DNA of 28,812 nucleotides from JBCCGI01 sp039029355 (GCA_039029355.1 JBCCGI010000093.1:1-28812); one strand, 5' to 3'; positions 17,582 through 25,788 are shown, numbered from the stretch's first letter. The notes: generated by a model from the sequence alone, not told the origin. Numbers and translations: made by a program.

Positions 17582-18967
17582 CTAGAAGCCCCCCTGCCGC
17601 AGCGCCGGGTCGCGGAAGCCCTGGCGTGCGAACGCGGGCTGCGGACCGAACCCGGCCGCGGGAGCCGCCTGCAGCACGCCGCGGGCGCCGGTCTTCTCGG
17701 GGTACACGACCTTGTTGGTCATCTCCTGCTTGGCGATGTGCTCGAACATCAGAATGACCGCGACCATGTGGTAGAGGAGGTCGAAGTGCGCTCGATTGAG
17801 GAAGGCCGAGCCGACGACGAAGGCCGCCAGCGACGCCTCGAACATGGTGGCGTAGGATAAGATCCACGACGAGAAGTACCTCGTCTTGGCCATCCTCCTG
17901 GTGCGCCATATCGACAGGAACGACAGGCCGAGCATCGAGAGATACAGAATTAGCGCGGGCGTGCCGCACTCGGCCCAGATCTGGAAGTACGAGGAGTGGG
18001 CGACGATGACCGCCTTGCCCACCTTCTCCTGCGGCGTCGGATCCGCGCAGTACTTGAGCCAGTTCTGCCGGAACTGACCGAAGCCCACCCCGAAGAAGGG
18101 GTTGTCCTTCGCCATGTTCGTCGCGACACCCCAGGCGCGCAGGCGGCCGGCGGCGGAGCCCTCCTCCTGGGGGTTGCGGAGGGTCGCGAGGCGCTCCTTG
18201 TAGCTGTCCGGCATCGACAGGACCGCCACGATCGCGATCAGGACGCCGATCAGGATGCCCACCACGCGGTTGCGCGAGCGCCACACCAGGATGCCGATCG
18301 CGAGCCCGACCGACAGGAAGCCGCCGCGCGAGTACGTCGCGCCCACCGCGATCACCGTCATCGGGACCGAGAACAGGAAGGCGCGGCGGATGATCTCGCG
18401 CTTCTCGGTCATGCCGATCTGGAACAGGAGCGGCACCGACATCGCCATGGCCATGGCGAAGTCGTTGTTGTCCGCCAGCATGCCGCCCGGGCCCTGCAGG
18501 ACCTTGCCGCCGCCGGTCACGACCACCCAGAGGCCGGTCTTCACCCCGTAGAAGCCCAGCGACAACGAGATGACCCACATCAGGATGCGCAGGTGCTCGC
18601 GGTTCTTCACCACAGAGGTGGTGAACAGCGCGATGCCGACGATCTTGATGTACTCGATGTACCGCGTGAAGATCTCGGCCGTGGGGCTGGAGGCGATCAG
18701 GCCCATCCCGATCACGAGGACCAGGCCGACCATGATCAGCGAGCGCACTTCGACCAGGAACCAGCGCTCCTTCGGCTTCAGCATGTAGCCGACGAGCATC
18801 AGGATCGCGACGTAGTACGACCACCGGATGCCGCGGGCGAAGCCCCAGGTCAGGTCCTGGAGCCGCATGTACGCCAGCCACGAGAACACCAGGAGCCCGA
18901 TGTACGGCCGCCGGAAGCAGGCCGGCAGGAGCCCCAGGAGGAGCAGGCTGACGAGAACGTCGCGCAT
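17582..18967 (-). CDS. O-antigen-ligase/polymerase-like membrane protein, exosortase-A-associated type
   Basis: This 461-residue protein has about ten predicted membrane segments (including about 3-30, 50-62, 74-92, 135-150, 170-183, 205-255, 345-368 and 385-425). A large extracytoplasmic loop carries NPFFGVGFGQFRQNW and AHSSYFQIWAECGTPALILY, the signature of the Wzy_C/O-antigen ligase superfamily. The N-terminal half with RPYIGLLVFSWLAYMRLQDLTWGFARG matches the putative O-glycosylation ligase family tied to exosortase-A EPS loci. It likely polymerises EPS repeat units or attaches glycan outside the inner membrane. The C-terminal 40 residues are a soluble Gly/Ala/Pro tail. It lies between the Wzz-like protein (21-nt gap) and the amidotransferase (1-nt gap). 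Confidence 0.9.
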   Translation of the reverse strand: MRDVLVSLLLLGLLPACFRRPYIGLLVFSWLAYMRLQDLTWGFARGIRWSYYVAILMLVGYMLKPKERWFLVEVRSLIMVGLVLVIGMGLIASSPTAEIFTRYIEYIKIVGIALFTTSVVKNREHLRILMWVISLSLGFYGVKTGLWVVVTGGGKVLQGPGGMLADNNDFAMAMAMSVPLLFQIGMTEKREIIRRAFLFSVPMTVIAVGATYSRGGFLSVGLAIGILVWRSRNRVVGILIGVLIAIVAVLSMPDSYKERLATLRNPQEEGSAAGRLRAWGVATNMAKDNPFFGVGFGQFRQNWLKYCADPTPQEKVGKAVIVAHSSYFQIWAECGTPALILYLSMLGLSFLSIWRTRRMAKTRYFSSWILSYATMFEASLAAFVVGSAFLNRAHFDLLYHMVAVILMFEHIAKQEMTNKVVYPEKTGARGVLQAAPAAGFGPQPAFARQGFRDPALRQGGF

Positions 18968-18988
18968 GGCGCCGCGGGCGGCGGGGCG

Positions 18989-20620
18989 CTACCTCAGACT
19001 GAGCCGGAAGTCGTCGACCGCCTGCACCACGCTGGTGGGGAGCTTCTGCGGCGTGTACACCCACGCATAGGTGAACCAGCCGATGCTCCCCAGGATCATC
19101 AGGGTTGAGCCCCCCACCACCAGCCGCTTGAAGCGGCGGCGGCGGATCTCAGCCTTGGTCTCGATCGTGTTGACCACGCCGAGGATCGGCACGCCCATGA
19201 CCCGCGAGAGGTCGCCGACGCTGCGGAAGCAGCTCTTGCTGAACTCCGCCAGGAAGGCGACGGCCAGGCCGAACGCGATGCCGCCGAGCAGGCTCGCCAC
19301 GACGATCACCACCGGGTCGGGCTCGGTCGCCTCGGCGGGAGCGCGCGGCTCCTCGGCGATGCGATACGGCTCGCCCTGGGCGGCGCTGTAGGTCTTGTAG
19401 CGCGAGTTGGCGCGACGCAGCAGCGTGTTGGCCTCGTCGAGCTCCTCCTGGGCGTGTTCCCAGGCCTTGTGGAGCCGCAGGAGGTCGTTCCAGTTGGCGA
19501 CCTGGGCCTGGTGCTTCGAGGCCTTGTCCTCGACCTCCGCGCTCCACTTGCCGAGCTTGGCCTCGAGGCCCTGGACCTCGATCTCCATCTCCTCGATGCG
19601 CTTGCCGAGCTGCTTGCGCTCGGGGTTGTCCTTGTAGACGGTGCGCTTCGACGCCTCGCGCTGGAGCGACTCGGCGATCTTGATCTGGTCCTGCAGGGAC
19701 TCGATCTCGACCTCGGCCTTCTTGTAGATCGAGTGCTCGGAGGTCTTGCCCTGCTGCAGCCTCCGCATGTCGGAGATCTTGCCCTCGAGCGCGAGGATCT
19801 GGTTGCTGTAGTCGACCCCCTCCTCGACCTCCTCGACCGGGATGCGGCGCTCCATGCGCTCGTGGTCGTCGCGCAGCTTCTGGATCTTCGCGCGGCGCTC
19901 CTCCAGCTCGGCCTCGACCCGGTCGCGCTCCTGGCGCGCGATGCCGAGCTCGACGAAGAGCGGGTCTTCCTCGCGCTGCGACGTCAGGTCGGTCGGCTGG
20001 GTGATGGAGATGCCCATCTCCTGGATCAGGTCGGTGAACTTCTTGAGGACGTCGTGGTAGTGGTCCTCGGCCTCGTCGACCTGGTTCTGGTACTCGTCGC
20101 GCTCGGCGATCAGCTGGTTGCGGTCGCGCTGGACGACGTCGTCGATCCAGCGCTTGGTCAGCGCGCTCAGGAACTTCTCGGCCCGGCGGGCGTCGACGTC
20201 CGAGTAGGTGATGTCCACGAAGACCGAGCCCTGCTCGTCCTTGCTCTTCTTCGTGTGCACCTTGACCGCGATGTTGTTCCGGACCGACATGATGTAGTCG
20301 TACCGGTCCTCATCGTTGAGCTGGGCGTACTCGACCCAGTTCTGCGACACGATCGTCTCCTTGACGCGGTTGAAGTTCCGGAGGTGGAAGTCCGCGTTGG
20401 AGATCTCGCGCATCGTCGCGGAGGCCTCGGGAGTCGTGACGTGCCCGCTCGGCTGTAGAAGCTCGACCTGGGTGAAGACGACGAACTTCTTCGGCACGAT
20501 GACCGCGAAGACGACGCCGATCGCCAGGATGAAGAGGGCAGGAACGATGACCTGCCAGATCCGGCGTTTGAAGACGAGCAGGAACTCTTGGATCTGCCCG
20601 AGCTCCGATTGGGCTGCCAT
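18989..20620 (-). CDS. Wzz/GumC-like polysaccharide chain-length protein without kinase domain
   Basis: This 543-residue inner-membrane protein has an N-terminal transmembrane helix (about 21-42), a Wzz domain, then a long charged coiled-coil region (about 165-415). A second transmembrane helix (about 437-460) follows, after the conserved juxtamembrane EFSKSCFRSVGDLSRVMGVPILGVV. In BY-kinase fusions this segment leads into a Walker A kinase; here it ends at 85 residues with an Arg-rich stretch (EIRRRRFKRL) and a third hydrophobic helix (about 508-528), and no Walker motif is seen. It should set polymer length together with the export protein, as in Wzx/Wzy-type systems. No separate tyrosine kinase gene is in the window. 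The start lies 6 nt after the Wza-like stop. Confidence 0.9.
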   Translation of the reverse strand: MAAQSELGQIQEFLLVFKRRIWQVIVPALFILAIGVVFAVIVPKKFVVFTQVELLQPSGHVTTPEASATMREISNADFHLRNFNRVKETIVSQNWVEYAQLNDEDRYDYIMSVRNNIAVKVHTKKSKDEQGSVFVDITYSDVDARRAEKFLSALTKRWIDDVVQRDRNQLIAERDEYQNQVDEAEDHYHDVLKKFTDLIQEMGISITQPTDLTSQREEDPLFVELGIARQERDRVEAELEERRAKIQKLRDDHERMERRIPVEEVEEGVDYSNQILALEGKISDMRRLQQGKTSEHSIYKKAEVEIESLQDQIKIAESLQREASKRTVYKDNPERKQLGKRIEEMEIEVQGLEAKLGKWSAEVEDKASKHQAQVANWNDLLRLHKAWEHAQEELDEANTLLRRANSRYKTYSAAQGEPYRIAEEPRAPAEATEPDPVVIVVASLLGGIAFGLAVAFLAEFSKSCFRSVGDLSRVMGVPILGVVNTIETKAEIRRRRFKRLVVGGSTLMILGSIGWFTYAWVYTPQKLPTSVVQAVDDFRLSLR

Positions 20621-20626
20621 GACGCT

Positions 20627-21439
20627 CTAGTTATTCTGATTGAAGTTGTTGAAGCCGCCGCCGAAGCCGCCGCCGAAGCCACCCCCGACGAAGCCGTTCT
20701 CGTAGGCGTTCCACAGGAACAGGCTCTGGGTCACCGAGGACAGGGCGCTCGTGAAGGGAACGATCAACGAGCTGATGAAATCCGCGATCTGCTTAAGAAT
20801 GGTCGGCGGTATATAGATGATATCCCGCTCCTGCACGTGCACGTTGAAGGTGGTGTCACCCGTCTGCAACATATCGGACACGTCGACGTACAGGATGAAC
20901 GGGTCCCGCGGGTCGGCGCGGATCAGCTGCACCCGACCCAGGTTGGCCGTATGTTCGGGCGGACGCGCCGCCAGTACCGCTTCCAGGATCGTTAGATCGC
21001 CGCGGAAGGGCCGTGAGCCGGCCGCGGACACCTCTCCGACCACGTAATAGAACTTCTGGGAAGCCCCGACGATCACGCGGATGTCGGTCTGGGTGTAGTA
21101 GGGCGAGAGCTTCTGGGTCAGGAGGCCCTCGATCTCCGAGCGCGTGAGGCCGGCCACGTGCACCGGGCCCGCCTCGGGCACCAGGATGGTGCCGTCGATG
21201 TCGACCCGGCCGCTGCCCTGGAGCTCGGGGTTGAAGGAGTCCTGGAACACGACCTGGTCGCCGATCGTGACGTAGTTCTCCTCCTCGGCGTTGCCGACGT
21301 AGCGGTTGCCGAAGCCGTCGGTGTTCAGGTACTGCAGCACGCGCTTGTCGGGCTCGGTGGCGATGCAGCCGGACAGCATCCACTGGCACAGGAGCGCCGC
21401 GAGGACCGCGTACAGGGAGAGCTTGGGAGCCGAGGGCAT
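20627..21439 (-). CDS. Wza-like polysaccharide export lipoprotein with Gly-rich tail
   Basis: The 270-residue protein begins with a lipoprotein signal (lipobox LSGC, Cys25), so it is probably anchored in the outer membrane. A polysaccharide-export domain (about 55-125: VTIGDQVVFQD, GRVDIDGTILVPEAGPVHVAGLTRSEIEGLL) is followed by one SLBB domain (about 127-210: YYVVGEVSAAGSRPFRGDLTILEAVL, VQLIRAD). A hydrophobic segment (about 212-240) may be the membrane-spanning helix seen at the C-terminus of Wza-type channels. The last 20 residues are Gly/Phe/Asn repeats (GGGFGGGF). It should form or line the outer-membrane export pore for the EPS. Its start shares one base with the stop of the upstream SLBB lipoprotein (TGATG). 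Confidence 0.92.
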   Translation of the reverse strand: MPSAPKLSLYAVLAALLCQWMLSGCIATEPDKRVLQYLNTDGFGNRYVGNAEEENYVTIGDQVVFQDSFNPELQGSGRVDIDGTILVPEAGPVHVAGLTRSEIEGLLTQKLSPYYTQTDIRVIVGASQKFYYVVGEVSAAGSRPFRGDLTILEAVLAARPPEHTANLGRVQLIRADPRDPFILYVDVSDMLQTGDTTFNVHVQERDIIYIPPTILKQIADFISSLIVPFTSALSSVTQSLFLWNAYENGFVGGGFGGGFGGGFNNFNQNN

Positions 21440-21831
21440 CAGCGCGCGCCCTCCAGACGGCCCGCCGAGTAGGCGGGGTGCACCGGGACGACGACCACGT
21501 CGTAGCTCTGGAGCAGCAGGTTGAAGCTGCTGTCGCCGCTCTCCAGCATCCGGTCCACGTCGACCGTGACGTGGAAGGGCTCCTCGGAGTCGGCCCGCAC
21601 CAGCTGCACCTGGCTCAGGTCCGCTCCGGCGATCGGACGGGCCAAGAGGACCGCGTCCAGCAGCGTCTGATCCGCCCCGAGGGCCTGGTTGCCCTCGTGC
21701 TCGACGGCGCCTACGACGCGCACCCAGTCCCCGGGCGGGAACAGCTCAGCCGCCTCCTTCCCCGGAGAGGAGCAGGCAAGCGCCGGCAGGGCGGAGAGGA
21801 GGAGCGCAGGGAGGGTTCGGGCACGGTGCAT
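21439..21831 (-). CDS. Stand-alone SLBB-domain lipoprotein, paralogue of the adjacent Wza SLBB domain
   Basis: This small 130-residue protein has a lipoprotein signal (ALAC, Cys20) and then only an SLBB-like domain (about 35-120), without the polysaccharide-export domain found in Wza. It clearly resembles the neighbouring Wza-like protein: VGAVEHEGNQALGADQTLLDAVLLARP against VGEVSAAGSRPFRGDLTILEAVLAARP, and VQLVRAD...DVDRMLESGDSSFN against VQLIRAD...DVSDMLQTGDTTFN. A tandem duplication followed by loss of the N-terminal domain would explain it. It may pack on the export pore or extend it as an accessory ring (inference). The ATG at 21831 was chosen because it begins the signal peptide. Its stop and the Wza start overlap by one base, so translation is coupled. 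Confidence 0.82.
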   Translation of the reverse strand: MHRARTLPALLLSALPALACSSPGKEAAELFPPGDWVRVVGAVEHEGNQALGADQTLLDAVLLARPIAGADLSQVQLVRADSEEPFHVTVDVDRMLESGDSSFNLLLQSYDVVVVPVHPAYSAGRLEGAR

Positions 21832-21910
21832 CGCTGATCTGCCCCCCGGGGAGCAGGAGTCCAGGAGATCGGCTCTATCGGCGCGTCTCTCCGAAAGGTT
21901 AAAGGGACCC

Positions 21911-22942
21911 TCAGGCCCCGTACTGCTGGGCGTAGTACTCACGGTACTCGCCACTCCTAACCCGTTGAAGCCAAACGTCATGGGACTGGTACCACTCGAC
22001 GGTGAGGGGAAGCGCCTCCTCGAAGCGGTAGCGGGGCTCCCAGCCCAGCTCGTCGCGGATCTTGGCGGCGTCGATGGCGTACCGGCGGTCGTGCCCGGGA
22101 CGGTCGGTCACGTACTTGATCAGCGACTCCGGCTTGCCGAGGGTGGCCAGGACCAGCTTCACGATCTCGATGTTGGGGTACTCGTTGTTGCCGCCGATGT
22201 TGTAGACCTCACCCGATCGGCCGGCCTCGTGCACGCGCAGGATGGCCTCGCAGTGGTCGCGGACGTACAGCCAGTCGCGCACGTTCATGCCGTCGCCGTA
22301 GACCGGCAGCGGCTTGTCCTCCGACGCGTTGGCGATCATCAGCGGGATGAGCTTCTCGGGGAACTGGTACGGCCCGTAGTTGTTCGAGCAGCGCGTGATG
22401 ACCGCGTCGATCTCGTGGGTGTGGACCGCGGCGCGCACCAGGAGGTCGCTGGCGGTCTTCGACGAGGAGTAGGGCGAGTTGGGCGCGAGCGGCGTCTCCT
22501 CGGTGAAGAAGCCCTCCGCGCCGAGCGAGCCGTAGACCTCATCGGTCGACACGTGCGTGAAGCGCTTGCCGCCCCGGCGCCGGAACTCGTCGATCAGGAC
22601 CTGGGTGCCGATGACGTTGGTCTGCACGCTGGGCAGCGGCCACTTGATCGAGCGGTCGACGTGGCTCTCGGCGGCGAAGTGCACCACCGACACCGGCGCG
22701 TCGTCGCCGGCGGCGGCGGCGTCGAAGGCGCGCGCGACATCTTCGGACTTGGTGATGTCGCCGTGCACGAAGGAGTAGCCGGGATGGCTCTCGACCTCGG
22801 TGAGGTTCTCCAGGTTGCCGGCGTAGGTCAGCGCGTCGAGGTTCACCACGCGCCAATCGGGACGCAACTCGACCAGCATGTGGACGAAGTTGCTGCCGAT
22901 GAAGCCGGCGCCGCCGGTCACGAGGAGGGTCTGAGCGGTCAT
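21911..22942 (-). CDS. rfbB: dTDP-glucose 4,6-dehydratase
   Basis: This 343-residue extended SDR enzyme converts dTDP-glucose to dTDP-4-keto-6-deoxyglucose, the second step of dTDP-rhamnose synthesis. It has the NAD motif GGAGFIGS (10-17), NLDALTYAGNLENL (34-47), the dehydratase signature TDEVYG (133-138) and the Y158-SSS-K162 pair, plus RCSNNYGPYQFPEKLIPL. All are diagnostic of RmlB rather than other sugar epimerases. It follows rfbD by 16 nt and rfbA beyond it, so the rhamnose genes run in the order A, D, B. A GA-rich stretch upstream (AGAGAAAGAGA) may serve as ribosome-binding site. An 79-nt gap then separates it from the SLBB lipoprotein gene. Confidence 0.97.
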   Translation of the reverse strand: MTAQTLLVTGGAGFIGSNFVHMLVELRPDWRVVNLDALTYAGNLENLTEVESHPGYSFVHGDITKSEDVARAFDAAAAGDDAPVSVVHFAAESHVDRSIKWPLPSVQTNVIGTQVLIDEFRRRGGKRFTHVSTDEVYGSLGAEGFFTEETPLAPNSPYSSSKTASDLLVRAAVHTHEIDAVITRCSNNYGPYQFPEKLIPLMIANASEDKPLPVYGDGMNVRDWLYVRDHCEAILRVHEAGRSGEVYNIGGNNEYPNIEIVKLVLATLGKPESLIKYVTDRPGHDRRYAIDAAKIRDELGWEPRYRFEEALPLTVEWYQSHDVWLQRVRSGEYREYYAQQYGA

Positions 22943-22958
22943 CCCGAAGTCTCTTTCT

Positions 22959-23867
22959 CTATGCGGACCCTACCGGGCCGTCCAGCTCGAAGAATGTCAC
23001 AAGGGCTTCACGCCAGTCGCTCAGCGGCCCGCCGCGGAGCTTCGCGAGCCGCGAGCAGTCGAGCACGCTGTACGCCGGACGGGGCGCCGGGCGCGGGAAC
23101 TCCTCGGTCGTGCAGGGCGTGAGCTCGACCTCGTCCGCGATGCCCGCCAGGCGCACGCTCTCGGCCGCGAAGTCGTACCAGCTGGCCTGGCCCTCGCAGG
23201 CGGCGTGGTACACGCCGGCCTCGCCGCGCGCCAGGACGTCCCACAGGGCGGGTGCGAGCTCGCGCGTCGAGGTCGGCGAGCCGACCTGATCCGCCACGAC
23301 CGACAGCTTGCCGCGCTCGCGCGCCAGCCGGCAGATGGTCCCGGGGAAGTGGTTGCCGCGCGCGCCGTAGAGCCACTGCGTCCGCACGATGCGCGTGCCC
23401 TCGGCCCAGACCGCGCGCGCCGCCTGCTCGCCGGCGTACTTCGTGCGGCCGTACGCGCCGAGCGGATCCACCGGGTCGTCGTGGCGGTACGGGACCTTCT
23501 TCTGACCGTCGAACACGAAGTCGGTGCTGACCGCGACCAGCGGGATGCCCACCTGGGCGCAGGCCGCCGCGAGCACCCCCGTGGCGGTTCCGTTGACGCG
23601 CAGCGCGACCTCCTCTTCCTCTTCGGCGCGGTCCACCGCGGTGTAGGCCGCGGCGTGGATGACGCCCTGGAACGGGCCGCGCTCGACCAAGAGCGCCGCC
23701 ACCTGGGCCTCGTCGGCCAGATCGACGCCGACCGCGTCGACCTCCGGCGAGCCCTCGGGAGCCCCACGCAGATCGGTGCCGACGGCCGTGCAGCCGTCCG
23801 GGGCGTCCAAGAGGAGCTGGCTGCCCAGCATCCCCGCTGCCCCCGTCACGAGGATCCTGCCGGCCAC
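22959..23867 (-). CDS. rfbD: dTDP-4-dehydrorhamnose reductase
   Basis: This 302-residue RmlD-type SDR reduces dTDP-4-dehydrorhamnose to dTDP-rhamnose with NAD(P)H. It has GAAGMLGSQ (9-17), HAAAYTAVDRAE (71-82), STDFVFDG (114-121), Y139-GRT-K143 and the WLYGARGNHFP region typical of RmlD. The start is taken as GTG at 23867, which places the first beta strand (GRILVTG) at the right distance from the N-terminus; no ATG fits. It begins 2 nt after the rfbA stop. Its normal substrate needs the 3,5-epimerase RmlC, which is not in this window. Either rmlC lies elsewhere or the enzyme makes a 6-deoxy-hexose of another configuration; the former is more likely. Confidence 0.95.
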   Translation of the reverse strand: MAGRILVTGAAGMLGSQLLLDAPDGCTAVGTDLRGAPEGSPEVDAVGVDLADEAQVAALLVERGPFQGVIHAAAYTAVDRAEEEEEVALRVNGTATGVLAAACAQVGIPLVAVSTDFVFDGQKKVPYRHDDPVDPLGAYGRTKYAGEQAARAVWAEGTRIVRTQWLYGARGNHFPGTICRLARERGKLSVVADQVGSPTSTRELAPALWDVLARGEAGVYHAACEGQASWYDFAAESVRLAGIADEVELTPCTTEEFPRPAPRPAYSVLDCSRLAKLRGGPLSDWREALVTFFELDGPVGSA

Positions 23868-23869
23868 CC

Positions 23870-24604
23870 TCAGTCGTCCATCTTGTTCGCGCCGCCGTCG
23901 GCCACCAGGTTGGCCGCGTGCTGGAGCGAATCGAACGTGCCGGCGTCGGTCCACCACCCGTCGAGGACCTCGTAGGTCATCGAGGCGTCGCGGATGTACC
24001 AGTTGTTGACGTCGGTGATCTCGAGCTCGCCGCGGTCGGAGGGCTCCAGGGTCTTGATGATGTCGAAGACCCGCGCGTCGTACATGTAGATGCCGATCAC
24101 CGCCAGGTTGGAGACCGGGTGCTTGGGCTTCTCGACGATGCCGGTGACCTTCTCGCCCTTGAGCTCGGCGACGCCGAAGCGCTGCGGGTCGTGGACCTCC
24201 TTCAGGAAGATCTTGGCCCCCTGGCCCTGCTCGTGGAAGTTGGCGACCCCGCTGGCGATGTTGTTCTCGATGATGTTGTCGCCGAGGATGACGCAGATGT
24301 CGTCGCCCGCGACCCAGTGCTCGCAGAGGCCGAGCGCCTCCGCGATGCCGCCCTCGCCCTTCTGGTAGGTGTAGTTGAGGTGCTTGAGGCCGAAGTCCGA
24401 GCCGTTGCCGAGCAGGCTCAGGAAGTCGCCCGACTTGCGCCCCCCGGTGACGATCATGATGTCCGTCACGCCGGCGTTCACGAGCGCCTCGATCGGGTAG
24501 TAGATCATCGGCCGGTCGTAGACCGGCAGCAGGTGCTTGTTGGTGATCTTGGTGAGCGGAAAGAGCCGGGTGCCGAGACCGCCCGCCAGAATGACGCCTT
24601 TCAT
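23870..24604 (-). CDS. rfbA: Glucose-1-phosphate thymidylyltransferase, short form
   Basis: This 244-residue nucleotidyltransferase makes dTDP-glucose from dTTP and glucose-1-phosphate. It has the pyrophosphorylase signature MKGVILAGGLGTRLFPLT (1-18), KHLLPVYDRPMIYYPIE (23-39), the VILGDNI motif (104-110), IVEKPKHPVSN and RGELEITDVNNWYI. It is about 45 residues shorter than enterobacterial RmlA (about 290), ending after the catalytic core at WWTDAGTFDSL plus a short tail; short bacterial and archaeal forms of this kind are known, and they lack the C-terminal helices that contribute to the regulatory site. It is the first rml gene transcribed here, after a 212-nt gap. Its leader has a C7 run (24624-24630) and an AGG 8 nt before the ATG. 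Confidence 0.95.
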   Translation of the reverse strand: MKGVILAGGLGTRLFPLTKITNKHLLPVYDRPMIYYPIEALVNAGVTDIMIVTGGRKSGDFLSLLGNGSDFGLKHLNYTYQKGEGGIAEALGLCEHWVAGDDICVILGDNIIENNIASGVANFHEQGQGAKIFLKEVHDPQRFGVAELKGEKVTGIVEKPKHPVSNLAVIGIYMYDARVFDIIKTLEPSDRGELEITDVNNWYIRDASMTYEVLDGWWTDAGTFDSLQHAANLVADGGANKMDD

Positions 24605-24662
24605 GCCGAGCCTGGGTTGTTTTGGGGGGGAAAGCGCGTGGAAGGAGCCGAACAGCCTAGCC

Positions 24663-24696
24663 GGGACCTGGGGGTGGGGCGAGGGGGAATCGCGGG
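24663..24696 (+). other. G-rich tract with five G-runs (possible G-quadruplex) in the rfbA leader region
   Basis: On the plus strand, runs of 3, 5, 4, 5 and 3 G occur at 24663-24665, 24670-24674, 24676-24679, 24683-24687 and 24694-24696, with loops of 1-6 nt between most of them. This fits the G3+N1-7 pattern. It lies in the 212-nt gap between the epimerase-like gene and rfbA, on the template strand for minus-strand transcription. Function is not shown; it may only reflect high GC. Confidence 0.4.
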
Positions 24697-24700
24697 CCGT

Positions 24701-24718
24701 GGCGCGGCCGGCCGCGCC
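24701..24718. repeat. Perfect 18-bp palindrome GGCGCGGCCGGCCGCGCC
   Basis: The 18 bases equal their own reverse complement. The palindrome sits in the middle of the 212-nt gap (24605-24816) between the epimerase-like gene and rfbA, next to the G-rich tract. As a hairpin it would have a 7-bp stem and 4-nt loop with no U-tract. It could be an operator-like site, an attenuating hairpin or GC-driven chance. No gene was seen in this gap. Confidence 0.4.
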
Positions 24719-24816
24719 GGACGGAGGCCTCCCGGAGCTAACGCGGCGCTACCGCCGCCGGGACGCCCCGCCTGCGCCTGGGGCCGGCGCCGAAGCAGCC
24801 GCCCCCCCAGCGGGGC

Positions 24817-25788
24817 TCAGCGGTTCGTCAGGAGCGTCGCGCGGTACCACTCGACGAAGCGCTCCAGCCCTTCGCGGACGAGCGTCGTCGGCGCGTAGCC
24901 GAGCTTCTCCTTGGCCTTGGTGACGTCGGCGTAGGTCACCTTGACGTCGCCCGGCTGCATCGGGAGCCGCTCCAGCACCGGCTCGGTGCCGCAGACCTCG
25001 CCGATCAGCTCCACCAGCTCGCCCAGCGAGGTCGTCTGCGACTCGCCCAGGTTGTAGATCTCGTAGCCCTCGCAGTGGTCGATCGAGCGCACCACGCCGT
25101 CGACGATGTCGTCGATGTAGGTGTAGTCGCGCCGCGTCGAGCCGTCGCCGAAGAACGGGATCGACCGGCCCTCCAGCGTGTGACGCACGAACTTGTGAAT
25201 CGCCATCTCGGGGCGCTGCCGCGGCCCGTAGACGGTGAAGAACCGCAGGCAGGTGGTCGGGATCTCGAACAGGTGGTGGTGCGTGAAGCACAGGAGCTCC
25301 CCCGCCCGCTTCGTCGCCGCGTACGGCGAGACCGGATGGTGGATGTCGTCGACCTCGCGGAACGGGACGTCCTCGTTCGCGCCGTACACGCTGGACGACG
25401 AGGCGAACACGAACCTCAGACCGGGATAGCGGCGCGCCTCCTCGAGCAGCACCATCGTGCCGCGCAGGTTCACGTCCTGGTAGTGCAGCGGATCCTCGAG
25501 CGAGGGCCGCACGCCCGCCATCGCCGCCAGGTGGCACACCGCGTCGAAGGCGCCCTCGGCGAACAGCCGCGTCATCCCTTCGGCGTCGCGGATGTCGCCC
25601 TCGATGAGCCGCGGCCCTTCGAACTCCGACGCGTCGATCAGCTCGGCGACGTTGCGCCGCTTGATCGCCGGATCGTAGAAGTCGTTGAAGTTGTCGAGGA
25701 TCCACACCTCGTCCCCGCGCGCGAGCAACGCCCGCGAGACCTGCGAGCCGATGAAGCCGGCTCCGCCCGTAACCAGAATGCGCGCCAT
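24817..25788 (-). CDS. UDP-glucuronate 4-epimerase-like NAD-dependent sugar epimerase
   Basis: This 323-residue extended SDR has GGAGFIGS (8-15), LDNFNDFYDPAIKRRN (31-46), AAMAGVRPSLEDP (88-100), SSSSVYG (130-136), Y156-AAT-K160, RFFTVYGPRQRPEMAI and FGDGSTRRDYTYIDDIV. The NDFYDPAIK and AGVRxSLEDP stretches are typical of the enzyme that interconverts UDP-glucuronate and UDP-galacturonate, rather than of GalE or RmlB. The product would feed galacturonate into the EPS. It follows the glmS stop directly with no gap, and shares the UDP-glucuronate substrate with the decarboxylase two genes upstream. No UDP-glucose dehydrogenase is in the window, so the precursor must come from elsewhere. Confidence 0.9.
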   Translation of the reverse strand: MARILVTGGAGFIGSQVSRALLARGDEVWILDNFNDFYDPAIKRRNVAELIDASEFEGPRLIEGDIRDAEGMTRLFAEGAFDAVCHLAAMAGVRPSLEDPLHYQDVNLRGTMVLLEEARRYPGLRFVFASSSSVYGANEDVPFREVDDIHHPVSPYAATKRAGELLCFTHHHLFEIPTTCLRFFTVYGPRQRPEMAIHKFVRHTLEGRSIPFFGDGSTRRDYTYIDDIVDGVVRSIDHCEGYEIYNLGESQTTSLGELVELIGEVCGTEPVLERLPMQPGDVKVTYADVTKAKEKLGYAPTTLVREGLERFVEWYRATLLTNR

